In this document: piece after piece, positions 21,943 to 28,990 of the stretch | Layout: each line of letters opens with the position of its first letter | Numbering within the stretch: position 1 is the stretch's first letter | Virus record (IMG/VR): IMGVR_UViG_3300033148_003642 | Location: 1-29,282 of that record | DNA: 29,282 nucleotides | Source: a virus | Direction: 5' to 3' (one strand) | Program-made: the position numbers and the translations under genes | Notes under the pieces: model-generated | What the model was told of the DNA's origin: nothing | The model's input: the letters and a program-made list of their open reading frames with translations, nothing else | Databases searched by the model: none

Positions 21943-22539
21943 TTACTCACATTTCAAAAACACTTCTACGTCATCATCCCCAGCTGTACCATTGTCCATG
22001 AAAAATCCAGCGTTGCCTTGTCTGTGTGATTCACCAATACCAGCAGCATTAGTTGAAGTCCAGCCACTAGCTTCACCCAGCGTAGTACCTGTACCCATTG
22101 CTCCACCTGCAAAACCGCCAAGAGAAGCATCAACTCTGACTTCCGCCATACCATAGGTCTGCAAGAAAGTCCAGTTGTCTTTGCCTCTGTCCTGTGCGGC
22201 GGTATTACCTGAAGTGTCTTGAGTAAGACAGTTATTCACGATAATACCTGCAACAGTGGTATCCCCGGAAATCGTAGTCAGTTTGATTGTAACACCGTCA
22301 TCAACAACGGTATCCCAAACGACTATTGACTCCGCGGCAATAGTAGCCGATGTAGCCTCAGCCTCAACCCCTGTACCAAGATACCTAACAACCCTAAACC
22401 TTTTAGGTGCGGTATTCTGGTAAGACATGCTGATAAGTTGGCCATCACCCGGCCCGGTGCGATTACCTGGTGTCTGTGCAAAAACGTATCCCCCAAAAAG
22501 AAGGGACACGATAGCTAAAGAAAGTATAATCTTTCTCAT
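21943..22539 (-). CDS. Capsid decoration-like protein with signal peptide, 198 aa
   Basis: The start at 22539 follows AGGAGGG. Residues 1-21 form a signal peptide (MRKIILSLAIVSLLFGGYVFA), cut before QTPGN. The mature part is beta-rich: KRFRVVRYLGTG, TIKLTTISGDTTVAGIIVNN, then FLQTYGMAEVRVDASLGG. The 'v.GI....v.tyG.a.V.vd' flow resembles DUF2190-type capsid-decoration proteins, and position directly after the capsid gene fits. Two Cys are present (one near the C-terminus). A signal peptide on a capsid protein is hard to explain, because decoration normally happens in the cytoplasm. Alternatively it is an abundant exported protein unrelated to the capsid. Confidence 0.6.
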   Translation of the reverse strand: MRKIILSLAIVSLLFGGYVFAQTPGNRTGPGDGQLISMSYQNTAPKRFRVVRYLGTGVEAEATSATIAAESIVVWDTVVDDGVTIKLTTISGDTTVAGIIVNNCLTQDTSGNTAAQDRGKDNWTFLQTYGMAEVRVDASLGGFAGGAMGTGTTLGEASGWTSTNAAGIGESHRQGNAGFFMDNGTAGDDDVEVFLKCE

Positions 22540-22549
22540 TTTATCCCTC

Positions 22550-23638
22550 CTATGTGGTTGCTACGCCAGTTGCTACAAAGTGAGCAGCTGGTAAATCAGT
22601 GTCTAAATTACCAAAGAACCAGAAGAATAAGCCTCTGTTCAGGCCGTTTCCAATGGGTCTAAAACCTTTGGGATCCCAAATAAAGTTTCCATCTCTTAGA
22701 GCTTTCAACTTCATGTGGTTAGAGTTAACACCGTACATATACCCTGCGGTAATGGTATTAGCTCCACCCTTAGTCACTAGATTCTCAAAACCAATAGTCG
22801 TATTGCCTAGCTGAATGGTCTGAATCTTTAACTGGGCCATTTTGTCATCCGGGCGTAATCTCTGCAATGTAGCTAAGTATCCTGACAAACCCGAGAAGGT
22901 GTTCGAGTCCAGGATAACAAGATCGACTGCATCATTAGCGCCTATAGTCTGCTCGATGATTAACTTAGTCATAGCTTGGATACCTGCTTCAGAACCTATG
23001 TCGGTAATACCTGCGGTACTAGCGCCGTTCTGCAAAGCTGCATTGGTGGCTCTTGTCTGACCGCCAACGGTTCCAACAAGAGGGGTAGCTGAAATCAAAT
23101 TAGGTACACTTTCCGGCTCTAATGCACCCGGAGCAGTGTTCCAGAAAGCTGAGTTAAATTGGTTAGGGATAGTAGATTTAGCTTGTTCTCGTTGATCCAT
23201 AACCCAATCTCTCATCATAGCGCGACCTTTAACCATAGCTTTATGTTTTTCATTAATAACCATAGCGCCTGTAAAGGTCTGAATCGGGAAACGTAAGCGA
23301 AGATTAGGGTCTTGAAGATTAGCTGGTATTTCTGTTGTGTGAGATCTCCAACCAAAGTTAGTATTCTCAGTACCTCGTAGTGAGTTCCAAAATTCCAGGC
23401 CACCGCTAAGCAATTTATACCTTTTCTTTTCCTTTAACGCAGCAAAAAGAAAGTTAGTATTTATAATGCCATCGCCCTGTGTCCCGAAATCCGGTACAGC
23501 AGATACCAGTAATGATTCAAGAGCATCTTCATTAGTTGTTGCATATTCAACATTAGTAACAAACATAGCGTTACCCCATACGCAGTAATGCATAAATTTT
23601 GTTACTAGGCCAAATATACCAATGCTAAAGATATTCAT
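22550..23638 (-). CDS. Major capsid protein, 362 aa
   Basis: The start at 23638 follows AGGAGTG. Near the N-terminus are NTNFLFAALKEKKRYKLLSGG and EFWNSL; near the C-terminus YMYGVNSNHMKLKALRDGNF, KGFRPIGNGLNRGLFFWFFGNLDTDLP. This C-terminal run ('MYfvNt..lkL......F......P.nqda......GNL') is shared by a widespread set of environmental phage coat proteins with the HK97-type fold. It lies between a scaffold and a decoration-like gene. The first 25 residues are unusually hydrophobic (IFSIGIFGLVTKFM); a second Met at 25 could be an alternative start but has no good site. Confidence 0.75.
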   Translation of the reverse strand: MNIFSIGIFGLVTKFMHYCVWGNAMFVTNVEYATTNEDALESLLVSAVPDFGTQGDGIINTNFLFAALKEKKRYKLLSGGLEFWNSLRGTENTNFGWRSHTTEIPANLQDPNLRLRFPIQTFTGAMVINEKHKAMVKGRAMMRDWVMDQREQAKSTIPNQFNSAFWNTAPGALEPESVPNLISATPLVGTVGGQTRATNAALQNGASTAGITDIGSEAGIQAMTKLIIEQTIGANDAVDLVILDSNTFSGLSGYLATLQRLRPDDKMAQLKIQTIQLGNTTIGFENLVTKGGANTITAGYMYGVNSNHMKLKALRDGNFIWDPKGFRPIGNGLNRGLFFWFFGNLDTDLPAAHFVATGVATT

Positions 23639-23647
23639 TGTTCACTC

Positions 23648-24646
23648 CTAGTAAATACCCATGCGGTCAAATTCTGATTCAAGGATGCTCTCAGCGTCCT
23701 CATCGGTAACAGCAATTTTCTTTTGCCCTTTGCCTTCTGAGCCTGCGCCTTTAACATTTTGCCTTAGATCAGTCTTTTTTTCGTCACGAGTGATTTGCTC
23801 TTTCCCCGCTCGTAAGCGTTCAATGTTCAACTTATTAATCTGGATAGTGACAGCCTTTTCTAAGTCTGGTTGTAAACCTTCGGGGTTCTTATCTAGCCAT
23901 TCCTTTACCATGGGTTCAACGTCTTTAGTATAGTCTAAGATTTTCTCCTCTGCGACTTTAGCTTGTAGGTCTTTAACCAACGTGCGCCCTGCCTCAACCT
24001 GCTGTTTCTGTTGATCGGCTTGCCCTAGTCTGCTTTCAATAGGTTTAAGCCTGGCATCAACAATAGCACTTGAAGCCTTGATAATCTCTTCTAGGTAAGT
24101 TCTTTCCTCGGGTTTTAAATCATTAGCACTTTTAAACCCAAACTCTTTAGCAACAGCATCTAAATCGCTTGTCGCTGGCTTGGGTGCTTCAAAACCTTTC
24201 TCAATAAGTTTCGCATCAATTGCTTCCTGAGTATATCCTTGCTCCTTCATGGAAGTCTTGATATACGCCGGGGACTCTATAATAGTTTTAACATCCTCAA
24301 GAGATTGTGTCTGTTCTTCAGACAATCCACCCTTGGCCTTAAACTCATCACGCTCAGCTCTAGCTGTATTACGTTCATCCATAATACGCTTCCAAGCTGG
24401 ATCATCGTGATAGCCTTTCGGGGCTTCGGTAGTTTCTTCCTTGGCTTCTTCACTTTTTTTCGAGGTCGTGTCCTCGGAAGCCTTGGCTGTTTCTGCCTTA
24501 TCCTCGGTAGTTTGCTTTTCCGGTGACGAATCGGATGGCGTTCCTTGCTCAATCTTATCGAGTTGAGAGTCTAACAAGGCTTCAACCTTGTCATTAGAAT
24601 CCTCTACAATAACATCTGTTTTAGCGTCAAATTCTTGTCCTTCCAT
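23648..24646 (-). CDS. Scaffolding protein, 332 aa
   Basis: The start at 24646 follows AAGGAG at good spacing. The N-terminal 90 residues are highly acidic and Ser/Thr/Lys/Glu-rich (PSDSSPEKQTTEDKAETAK), the middle (about 95-240) is mostly helical and coiled-coil, and the C-terminus is mixed charge (KKTDLRQNVKGAGSEGKGQK, then an acidic end). This profile, plus its place between portal and capsid genes, is typical of phage scaffolds that assemble the procapsid and leave it. No protease motif was recognised. Confidence 0.75.
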   Translation of the reverse strand: MEGQEFDAKTDVIVEDSNDKVEALLDSQLDKIEQGTPSDSSPEKQTTEDKAETAKASEDTTSKKSEEAKEETTEAPKGYHDDPAWKRIMDERNTARAERDEFKAKGGLSEEQTQSLEDVKTIIESPAYIKTSMKEQGYTQEAIDAKLIEKGFEAPKPATSDLDAVAKEFGFKSANDLKPEERTYLEEIIKASSAIVDARLKPIESRLGQADQQKQQVEAGRTLVKDLQAKVAEEKILDYTKDVEPMVKEWLDKNPEGLQPDLEKAVTIQINKLNIERLRAGKEQITRDEKKTDLRQNVKGAGSEGKGQKKIAVTDEDAESILESEFDRMGIY

Positions 24647-24664
24647 GTATCTCCTTTTGTTTAG

Positions 24665-24681
24665 CGACGGGATTTCCGTCG
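24665..24681 (-). other. Intercistronic hairpin before the scaffold gene
   Basis: CGACGG (24665-24670) and CCGTCG (24676-24681) form a perfect 6-bp stem with a 5-nt loop. No T-tract follows on the minus strand; instead the scaffold ribosome-binding site AAGGAG comes next. It is more likely an RNA processing or stability element than a terminator. Confidence 0.4.
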
Positions 24682-24686
24682 AGTTT

Positions 24687-24836
24687 CTATTTCTTCAACC
24701 CTGTGCCTCTTGGCGGTAATTTAGTGGTCCCAAACTTAGCTAGATGCCTTTTCCTTCTTTCCGCATCAGTACGAGGGTTACCCATTCTGCGCTCACCTAT
24801 TCTTTCTTCAACACTCTTTTTAGATTGTAATGACAT
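24687..24836 (-). CDS. Small basic protein, 49 aa
   Basis: ATG at 24836 overlaps the previous stop (TAATG). The product is strongly basic: SLQSKKSVEERIGERRMGN, then DAERRKRHLAKFG and a Pro/Gly/Lys end (LPPRGTGLKK). 'MGNPRTDAERRKRH' followed by 'LPPRGTG' recurs in tiny proteins between portal and capsid genes of related environmental phages, as I recall. It may bind nucleic acid or the scaffold. Function unknown. Confidence 0.6.
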   Translation of the reverse strand: MSLQSKKSVEERIGERRMGNPRTDAERRKRHLAKFGTTKLPPRGTGLKK

Positions 24837-25036
24837 TATGCCTCCACAATAATCTTATTAATGCCCTTATGAGGATGCAATGCTACAACTTTCTCTGTAC
24901 TGTAAAGTATAGCTAAAGCGGTATCTAATGCAGGTTCATTAGGGTACTGTTCCCTGGCCATAATCAAATACTTGCCTAAATCAACAACTCTTTTGTTGAT
25001 GACTGGCTTTTTCGCAACCTTTTTCTCTGCCATCAT
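24836..25036 (-). CDS. Hypothetical protein, 66 aa
   Basis: Begins in an ATGA overlap with the zinc-ribbon gene; a second ATG immediately follows, so the start may be one codon later. The N-terminus is basic (EKKVAKKPVINKRV), and the rest is helical with YLIMAREQYPNEPALDTAL. No Cys, no membrane segment, no known motif. Position between portal and scaffold suggests a morphogenesis accessory. Confidence 0.6.
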   Translation of the reverse strand: MMAEKKVAKKPVINKRVVDLGKYLIMAREQYPNEPALDTALAILYSTEKVVALHPHKGINKIIVEA

Positions 25037-25374
25037 TTCTTTCCTCCTCCTGGTAATATACTGTTATCAAACTGTCTATCTCCTCGCTTTTGGCATCTGC
25101 GCATCTTTGCCTTAGCGTCATATCTCATTGAGCGGTCTGGTACGCATTCGTCTATATCTCCATATCCTGCCTTCTTCCAGTCTTTACGGGTTGTAATCGT
25201 TTTGCCTGAATGTTCATCTTTAAACTGGTTTTTAAAGCCGAAACAGTCGGCTGTGCCTTGGATAGCCGGGCTTGATCCTCGCAATAACCCACCGCAGTAA
25301 AGGCATATCATGCCTCTTTTAGCATTCTTTGGTTTGTCTTTACCGCAGTCTATGCATTTGTAATCAAATTCCAT
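25033..25374 (-). CDS. Zinc-ribbon protein, FmdB-like N-terminus, 113 aa
   Basis: The start chosen is ATG 25374, directly preceded by GGAGGG at good spacing; an upstream in-frame start at 25410 lies inside the previous gene and lacks such a site. Cys7, Cys10, Cys24 and Cys27 form two CxxC pairs (MEFDYKCIDCG ... MICLYCGG), a classic zinc ribbon similar to the FmdB type. The rest is charged, with a Lys/Arg-rich tail (KAKMRRCQKRGDRQFD). Such proteins are common next to phage portal and capsid genes; their role is unknown. Confidence 0.65.
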   Translation of the reverse strand: MEFDYKCIDCGKDKPKNAKRGMICLYCGGLLRGSSPAIQGTADCFGFKNQFKDEHSGKTITTRKDWKKAGYGDIDECVPDRSMRYDAKAKMRRCQKRGDRQFDNSILPGGGKK

Positions 25375-25591
25375 TAACCCTCCAATTAGACAAGACCTCT
25401 CTTCTAACAACTTTTAAAACGGCCCGAACAGTTTGCCTATCTATTTCTTTAGTTTCGTCATTTAACAAGGTATAGTCACCTTTAGTCCAATATTCTTTGC
25501 CTTTGCGTTTCTTATAAAACTCACAATAAGCTTTATGCACGGCCTCGCTACACTCTTCAACCAATTCAGAAATTATATCAAACTCCAGCAT
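25364..25591 (-). CDS. Hypothetical protein, 75 aa
   Basis: The start at 25591 lies 14 nt inside the portal gene and follows AAAGGAG. The product is a charged helical protein (ISELVEECSEAVHKAYCEFYKKRKG) with a basic C-terminus (KVVRREVLSNWRV). The 3' end overlaps the zinc-ribbon gene by 11 nt. No motif recognised. A portal-linked morphogenesis accessory is possible by position. Confidence 0.6.
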   Translation of the reverse strand: MLEFDIISELVEECSEAVHKAYCEFYKKRKGKEYWTKGDYTLLNDETKEIDRQTVRAVLKVVRREVLSNWRVNGI

Positions 25592-27419
25592 TCGCTCTCC
25601 TTTCAGCCTCAGCCTGTCTTTCTGCGTCCTCTTCCGGGCTTATCTGCTCCTCTCCGGCCTGTACAGCATTGGGGTCTGGTGGTGGTGGTGCGTCTACGAA
25701 TAGCACTTCCGGAGTAAAGCCAAACTGTTTACTGATCTTAGCTATCTCATCTGTGTTAATTGTCTTACCTTGGGCCTGGAATAAGGGTAATAGACCAGCT
25801 AGCTCTTTAATAAATAATATGGCCTCATTTCGCTTTCTCTCCTTGTTTGGGCGTAGAGCCGAAGATATATCGACTTTGACCCAATAATCGCCTGTAAGCA
25901 AGTCTGAGAGCGGATTAAGCACCATTTCCTGACCTGTCATAGGATTCACCGCTGTCTGTGGCTCATACCATGACATCTTTTCTTTACCAGTTATTTTAAA
26001 GAATATAGGTTTATCCCAAAATGTAGCTATCAAATCTTTGCCGGAGTCTAGTTGTTCTTGGATGAAGAATCTTAAACCTTCTTGGATGTCAGCAGTCTTT
26101 TCCTGGAAGCCCGCTTCTTGTATTTTAAGCCCTGTGGCGAACTTTTCATTAGCTTTACCTTGTAGCCTTGAGGTGGAAACACCCCATCCTTTCTCTGACC
26201 TGGTTTGGAATAGGGCGAATTGCTCTTTGTTTTCGTTGGATACTGGAGTAGGTACTAAGGGGATAATCGTGCCGGTAGGTGGCCCATCTGCCTCTACAAT
26301 ATCATTGACCTTAGTGCTTTTTAGAGATTCCTTAGCCGCATGTTTGATTTTCTTACCGTCTACAAGGTATTTGGGGATATTCCTCTTAGCCACCTCTGCT
26401 TGGAATCTGATATATTCATTCATCTCATCGCTCATCTTCTTGTTTATCTGAGCCATGGAAGTCGGATAAAGTCTACCGTATTTGTGTAATGTGCCTATCT
26501 TCATGTCAAAACCATTGGTGACATACGGTCTTTTGAACATATCAAGCTCTTCTTCTAAGATGCTAGGAGCTATAACAAGGTTCCAATAACTGCCGTCCTT
26601 CTTCTTGATTTGGAACTCATAGACGAACATCTTACCAGAACGGCTCTCTTTCTCATGCATGGAGTATCTAAATCGTCCATTGGAGTCTGTGACACGGCCA
26701 GCAAACTTAGGATAGGTGATGTTAAACTCTTCCGGGGACATCCAGACTTTCTTGAGATTGTATCTACGGTCTATGATTCGCTCAGCGCGCCAGTCCAAAG
26801 GTACATTGACAGGATCCCAACGTCTGATATATGTGCCTGTGTTGGTAGCAGTAGACGATTCCTTGGGAGGTTGTGCCTTCTCAAGAGCTTCTTCCGCGGC
26901 TTTCTCGTCCTTTCTCTTGAATATGCCTGTAGCACGTTCCATTAATGTTTTACGTTTGGCTAAATCCTGTTCTGACGGTAATAAATCCTTTTTACTGCCT
27001 GTGCCGGGGTTATATTGTCCTACTTCTATACACCCTATACCGGAATACAACATATCAAACAAAGCTACACGATTTTCTACGATAGCATGGCTTTTATCAA
27101 ACCAATAGCTCAATGCTGCTTTCATCAAATCCTCACCCTCTTCGGCTTCCGGTTTAGCGGCATCTACTACAATATCCGGGTTCTGATACATTATTTCAGA
27201 TATTAGTGCGTTGGTATTGGGGAAATGCTCGTTTATAATAGCTAGTCTTTGGTGAGTGTTTAGATGAGGGTGGGGGGCTTCTGCCCGGTCGAAGCCTTCG
27301 TAGTAGTTTATAAGGAAGGGGTAATTGTTGCGATGTAATAGCTCTTGCTGTTGTCTTTGTTCACATGAGCGGGCTTCACTCAACCAGAAATTTATCTCCG
27401 AAGCGTTTAGTTTCCCCAT
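25578..27419 (-). CDS. Portal protein, 613 aa
   Basis: The start at 27419 overlaps the previous stop (TAATG). Length and layout fit a podovirus portal, the dodecameric ring through which DNA is packaged. Supporting features: an N-terminal helical part with NALISEIMYQNPDIVV, a region with DMLYSGIGCIEVG, the domain around RRWDPVNVPLDWRAER and YRYSMHE-like segments, and helical EMNEYIRFQAEVAKRNIPKY near 350. The C-terminal part has DYWVKVDISSALRPNKERKRNEA, which is typical of portal crowns, and an acidic/Ala-rich end. It follows the terminase and precedes the scaffold, as expected. Confidence 0.8.
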   Translation of the reverse strand: MGKLNASEINFWLSEARSCEQRQQQELLHRNNYPFLINYYEGFDRAEAPHPHLNTHQRLAIINEHFPNTNALISEIMYQNPDIVVDAAKPEAEEGEDLMKAALSYWFDKSHAIVENRVALFDMLYSGIGCIEVGQYNPGTGSKKDLLPSEQDLAKRKTLMERATGIFKRKDEKAAEEALEKAQPPKESSTATNTGTYIRRWDPVNVPLDWRAERIIDRRYNLKKVWMSPEEFNITYPKFAGRVTDSNGRFRYSMHEKESRSGKMFVYEFQIKKKDGSYWNLVIAPSILEEELDMFKRPYVTNGFDMKIGTLHKYGRLYPTSMAQINKKMSDEMNEYIRFQAEVAKRNIPKYLVDGKKIKHAAKESLKSTKVNDIVEADGPPTGTIIPLVPTPVSNENKEQFALFQTRSEKGWGVSTSRLQGKANEKFATGLKIQEAGFQEKTADIQEGLRFFIQEQLDSGKDLIATFWDKPIFFKITGKEKMSWYEPQTAVNPMTGQEMVLNPLSDLLTGDYWVKVDISSALRPNKERKRNEAILFIKELAGLLPLFQAQGKTINTDEIAKISKQFGFTPEVLFVDAPPPPDPNAVQAGEEQISPEEDAERQAEAERRANAGV

Positions 27420-27661
27420 TATTTCTCCTTCATTTCTTTAATCCATTCCATTAAAAGCTTTCTGTATTCTTTGTCGGCTTCCTCTTTTATCGCTTGGGTA
27501 GCCACGTATTTGTCTACTGTTTGGGTAAGGTTACCTAAATGTTGTTGATTTCGTTGGATTTCCTGCTCCATAGCGGTTACTTTCTTAGGTAGATTGACGT
27601 AGCCGAAGATTACAGCTACTACTGCTACGGCGTAGATTAGTTTGTTGGTGTGTTTCTTCAT
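27419..27661 (-). CDS. Membrane-anchored coiled-coil protein, 80 aa
   Basis: An N-terminal hydrophobic segment (about residues 8-24, LIYAVAVVAVIFGYVNL) after MKKHTNK is followed by a charged helical tail (EQEIQRNQQHLGNLTQTVDKY). No signal-peptidase site is obvious, so it is probably a type II membrane anchor. The start codon lies directly after a terminator-like hairpin and has no visible ribosome-binding site. An internal ATG at residue 31 would give a soluble form. Function unknown; spanin-like in shape only. Confidence 0.55.
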   Translation of the reverse strand: MKKHTNKLIYAVAVVAVIFGYVNLPKKVTAMEQEIQRNQQHLGNLTQTVDKYVATQAIKEEADKEYRKLLMEWIKEMKEK

Positions 27662-27708
27662 AATAATAAAAGAGCAGCCCTATTACGTTATGTAATAAAA
27701 CTGCTCTT
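27662..27708 (-). terminator. Terminator-like hairpin between the terminase group and portal group
   Basis: Outer arms AAGAGCAG (27670-27677) and CTGCTCTT (27701-27708) form a perfect 8-bp stem. Inside, TATTAC/GTAATA-type arms (27681-27686 with 27692-27697) add 6 bp. On the minus strand the stem is followed by a T-rich run (TTATTATTAT), so it can end transcripts coming from the terminase side. The start of the 80-aa gene is immediately beyond. Confidence 0.65.
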
Positions 27709-27725
27709 AGTTAAAATCAAGCGCT

Positions 27726-27890
27726 TTATTCGTCGTCTAAGTCTTTATCTATCAAAAAACGATGCCGTCTACCGGCTGTGATTAAGACTAATGTCTTCTT
27801 ACCATTGGGGCCGACTGTGAATTCTAATTTGCCTTCCCCATGCTCTGCTATATTTATTGCTTCTTCTTTTAGGGTCTGTAACCAACTCAC
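27726..27890 (-). CDS. Hypothetical protein, 54 aa
   Basis: Starts at GTG 27890 in a GTGA overlap with the cysteine-rich gene. The product has an amphipathic helix (SWLQTLKEEAINIAEHGEG) and then a beta hairpin-like region (KLEFTVGPNGKKTLVLITAGRRHRFLI) with an acidic end. It is a soluble mini-protein of unknown function, the last gene before the hairpin at 27662-27708. Confidence 0.55.
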   Translation of the reverse strand: MSWLQTLKEEAINIAEHGEGKLEFTVGPNGKKTLVLITAGRRHRFLIDKDLDDE

Positions 27891-28024
27891 AGCCTCTCAG
27901 CTATCTCACATATAGCACAATTCTGTGTATCTTTACACCACCAGGCACACTTTTCCTCTTTACATTCTGCCATATCATAATTTCTCATGTATCCTTGGGC
28001 TGCTAGGGGGCATAGTTTAGCCAT
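27887..28024 (-). CDS. Cysteine-rich mini-protein, 45 aa
   Basis: The start chosen is ATG 28024 with GCGGAGG just upstream; a longer in-frame start at 28078 has no such site. Six Cys (5, 21, 26, 30, 36, 39) include ECKEEKCAWWCK and NCAICEIA. I recall short phage proteins with an 'xECxxxxCAWW' core and more Cys after it; they are thought to bind zinc, with no known function. It overlaps both neighbours (TAATG upstream, GTGA downstream). Confidence 0.6.
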   Translation of the reverse strand: MAKLCPLAAQGYMRNYDMAECKEEKCAWWCKDTQNCAICEIAERL

Positions 28025-28161
28025 TAAACCTCCGCGATATCCGTTGCCTTGAATAAAAATATAACCGTCTTTATACAATCATACGCCTGTTTCTTGGTGT
28101 ACCCGCACTTTTTAAAGGCTGTGATTATTTGTTTTAGGCGTTTTTGGTCGAAATCTTTCAT
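28024..28161 (-). CDS. Hypothetical protein, 45 aa
   Basis: ATG at 28161 follows GAGG and overlaps the previous gene by ATGA. The sequence is basic and helical (KDFDQKRLKQIITAFKKCGYTKKQAYDCIKT, abbreviated) with a 'KCGYTKKQAYDC' turn that could form a small helix-turn-helix, then a hydrophobic end. Its stop overlaps the next start (TAATG). Function unknown; packaging-related (for instance a small terminase accessory) is possible by position only. Confidence 0.55.
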   Translation of the reverse strand: MKDFDQKRLKQIITAFKKCGYTKKQAYDCIKTVIFLFKATDIAEV

Positions 28162-28322
28162 TTATTCCTCACTCTAACCCATCTTTTATAGTTAATACAC
28201 AGGATAGAAGCCAATAAAGTAACCATAATATCACCATGCAGTAAGAATAGTATAATAATCCTTTTTCCATTCATCCAACTGAATAATCCGGCTTCGCACC
28301 AGAGCCAGAATAATAAGCTCAC
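28158..28322 (-). CDS. Small membrane protein, 54 aa
   Basis: Starts with GTG 28322 in a GTGA-type overlap with the terminase stop, after GAGGGGG. Two hydrophobic segments are visible: about 1-16 (SLLFWLWCEAGLFSW) and about 22-44 (IIILFLLHGDIMVTLLASILCI), followed by a strongly basic end (NYKRWVRVRNK). That topology suits a small inner-membrane protein. No family recognised; a holin-like role is possible. Confidence 0.55.
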   Translation of the reverse strand: MSLLFWLWCEAGLFSWMNGKRIIILFLLHGDIMVTLLASILCINYKRWVRVRNK

Positions 28323-28990
28323 CTATTCCCCCTCGCCTCTTGCATCTCCTTCATAAGGGTAGCTGCGCTTAACCTGTGAGGGGTTATTTTATATATTAAC
28401 TCTGTTTTGCTTTGCCTATTCATACCTATCCAGCGTAAACAATCACATAAATGACAATCTGCGTGAAATGGGGTTGCTTTCACATCCCCTCGTATTGTGA
28501 TCTTTGGTTCTGCCCAGTGATATCGTTCTAATTCCCATATTAAGTTAGTACAGCTTGAGAATATCTTTATCTTCCCGGCCTTAAACAGCTCACCTATTCT
28601 ATTGATACCCGCAAATACATCTGATTCTCCGGGGTAAGCTACTATACCGTTATCTCTGTATTCATCATGTAGGCTATACATCTGCCCTTCTTGGGGCCTT
28701 AGTTTAGCTTTAGATGCTCTATCAATGAGCCAGAATATGTCATCTTCTTTGATCTCATAAGCTATATCTGACACCCTGGCGTTGGCTTTGTAAAACTCCT
28801 TATAGATGATTATAACGCCGTTCTCATCGGTGAATGACTTCAATGCTCCTGTCGTACCTGTCATTGCCGGGTCTATTGCTCCCACTTTCTCATACATATC
28901 AGGTACATAAAACGGCTCGATTACATGGTCTTTATTGAACTCAGACCATATCAGGCCTACATAATCCTCAAAAGAGGCTTCATATTCCTG
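28319..28990 (-). CDS. terL: Terminase large subunit, nuclease part (frame-disrupted)
   Basis: This frame carries the C-terminal nuclease half of a phage terminase, in a different frame from the ATPase part upstream. It is best read from about 28990 (QEYEASFEDYVGLIWSE), which is the usual sequence right after the ATPase domain. The first ATG, at 28897, starts just before the first catalytic Asp (AIDPAMTG) and has no ribosome-binding site. Later acidic motifs: WLIDRASKAKLRP and HADCHLCDCLRW, the third being near the end. RNase H-like nuclease activity cuts concatemers during packaging. Without a frame shift it would be detached from its ATPase. It ends in an overlap with the next small gene. 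Confidence 0.75.
   Translation of the reverse strand, partial: QEYEASFEDYVGLIWSEFNKDHVIEPFYVPDMYEKVGAIDPAMTGTTGALKSFTDENGVIIIYKEFYKANARVSDIAYEIKEDDIFWLIDRASKAKLRPQEGQMYSLHDEYRDNGIVAYPGESDVFAGINRIGELFKAGKIKIFSSCTNLIWELERYHWAEPKITIRGDVKATPFHADCHLCDCLRWIGMNRQSKTELIYKITPHRLSAATLMKEMQEARGNR

Noticed and set aside
23564-23638. Signal peptide on the major capsid protein
   Set aside because: The first 25 residues are hydrophobic but contain no clear n-region and cleavage site, and export of the capsid protein would be incompatible with packaging.
27690-27720. Minus-strand promoter TTGATT-17-TATTAC before the 80-aa gene
   Set aside because: Both hexamers are weak matches and overlap the terminator hairpin arms; chance is likely in AT-rich DNA.
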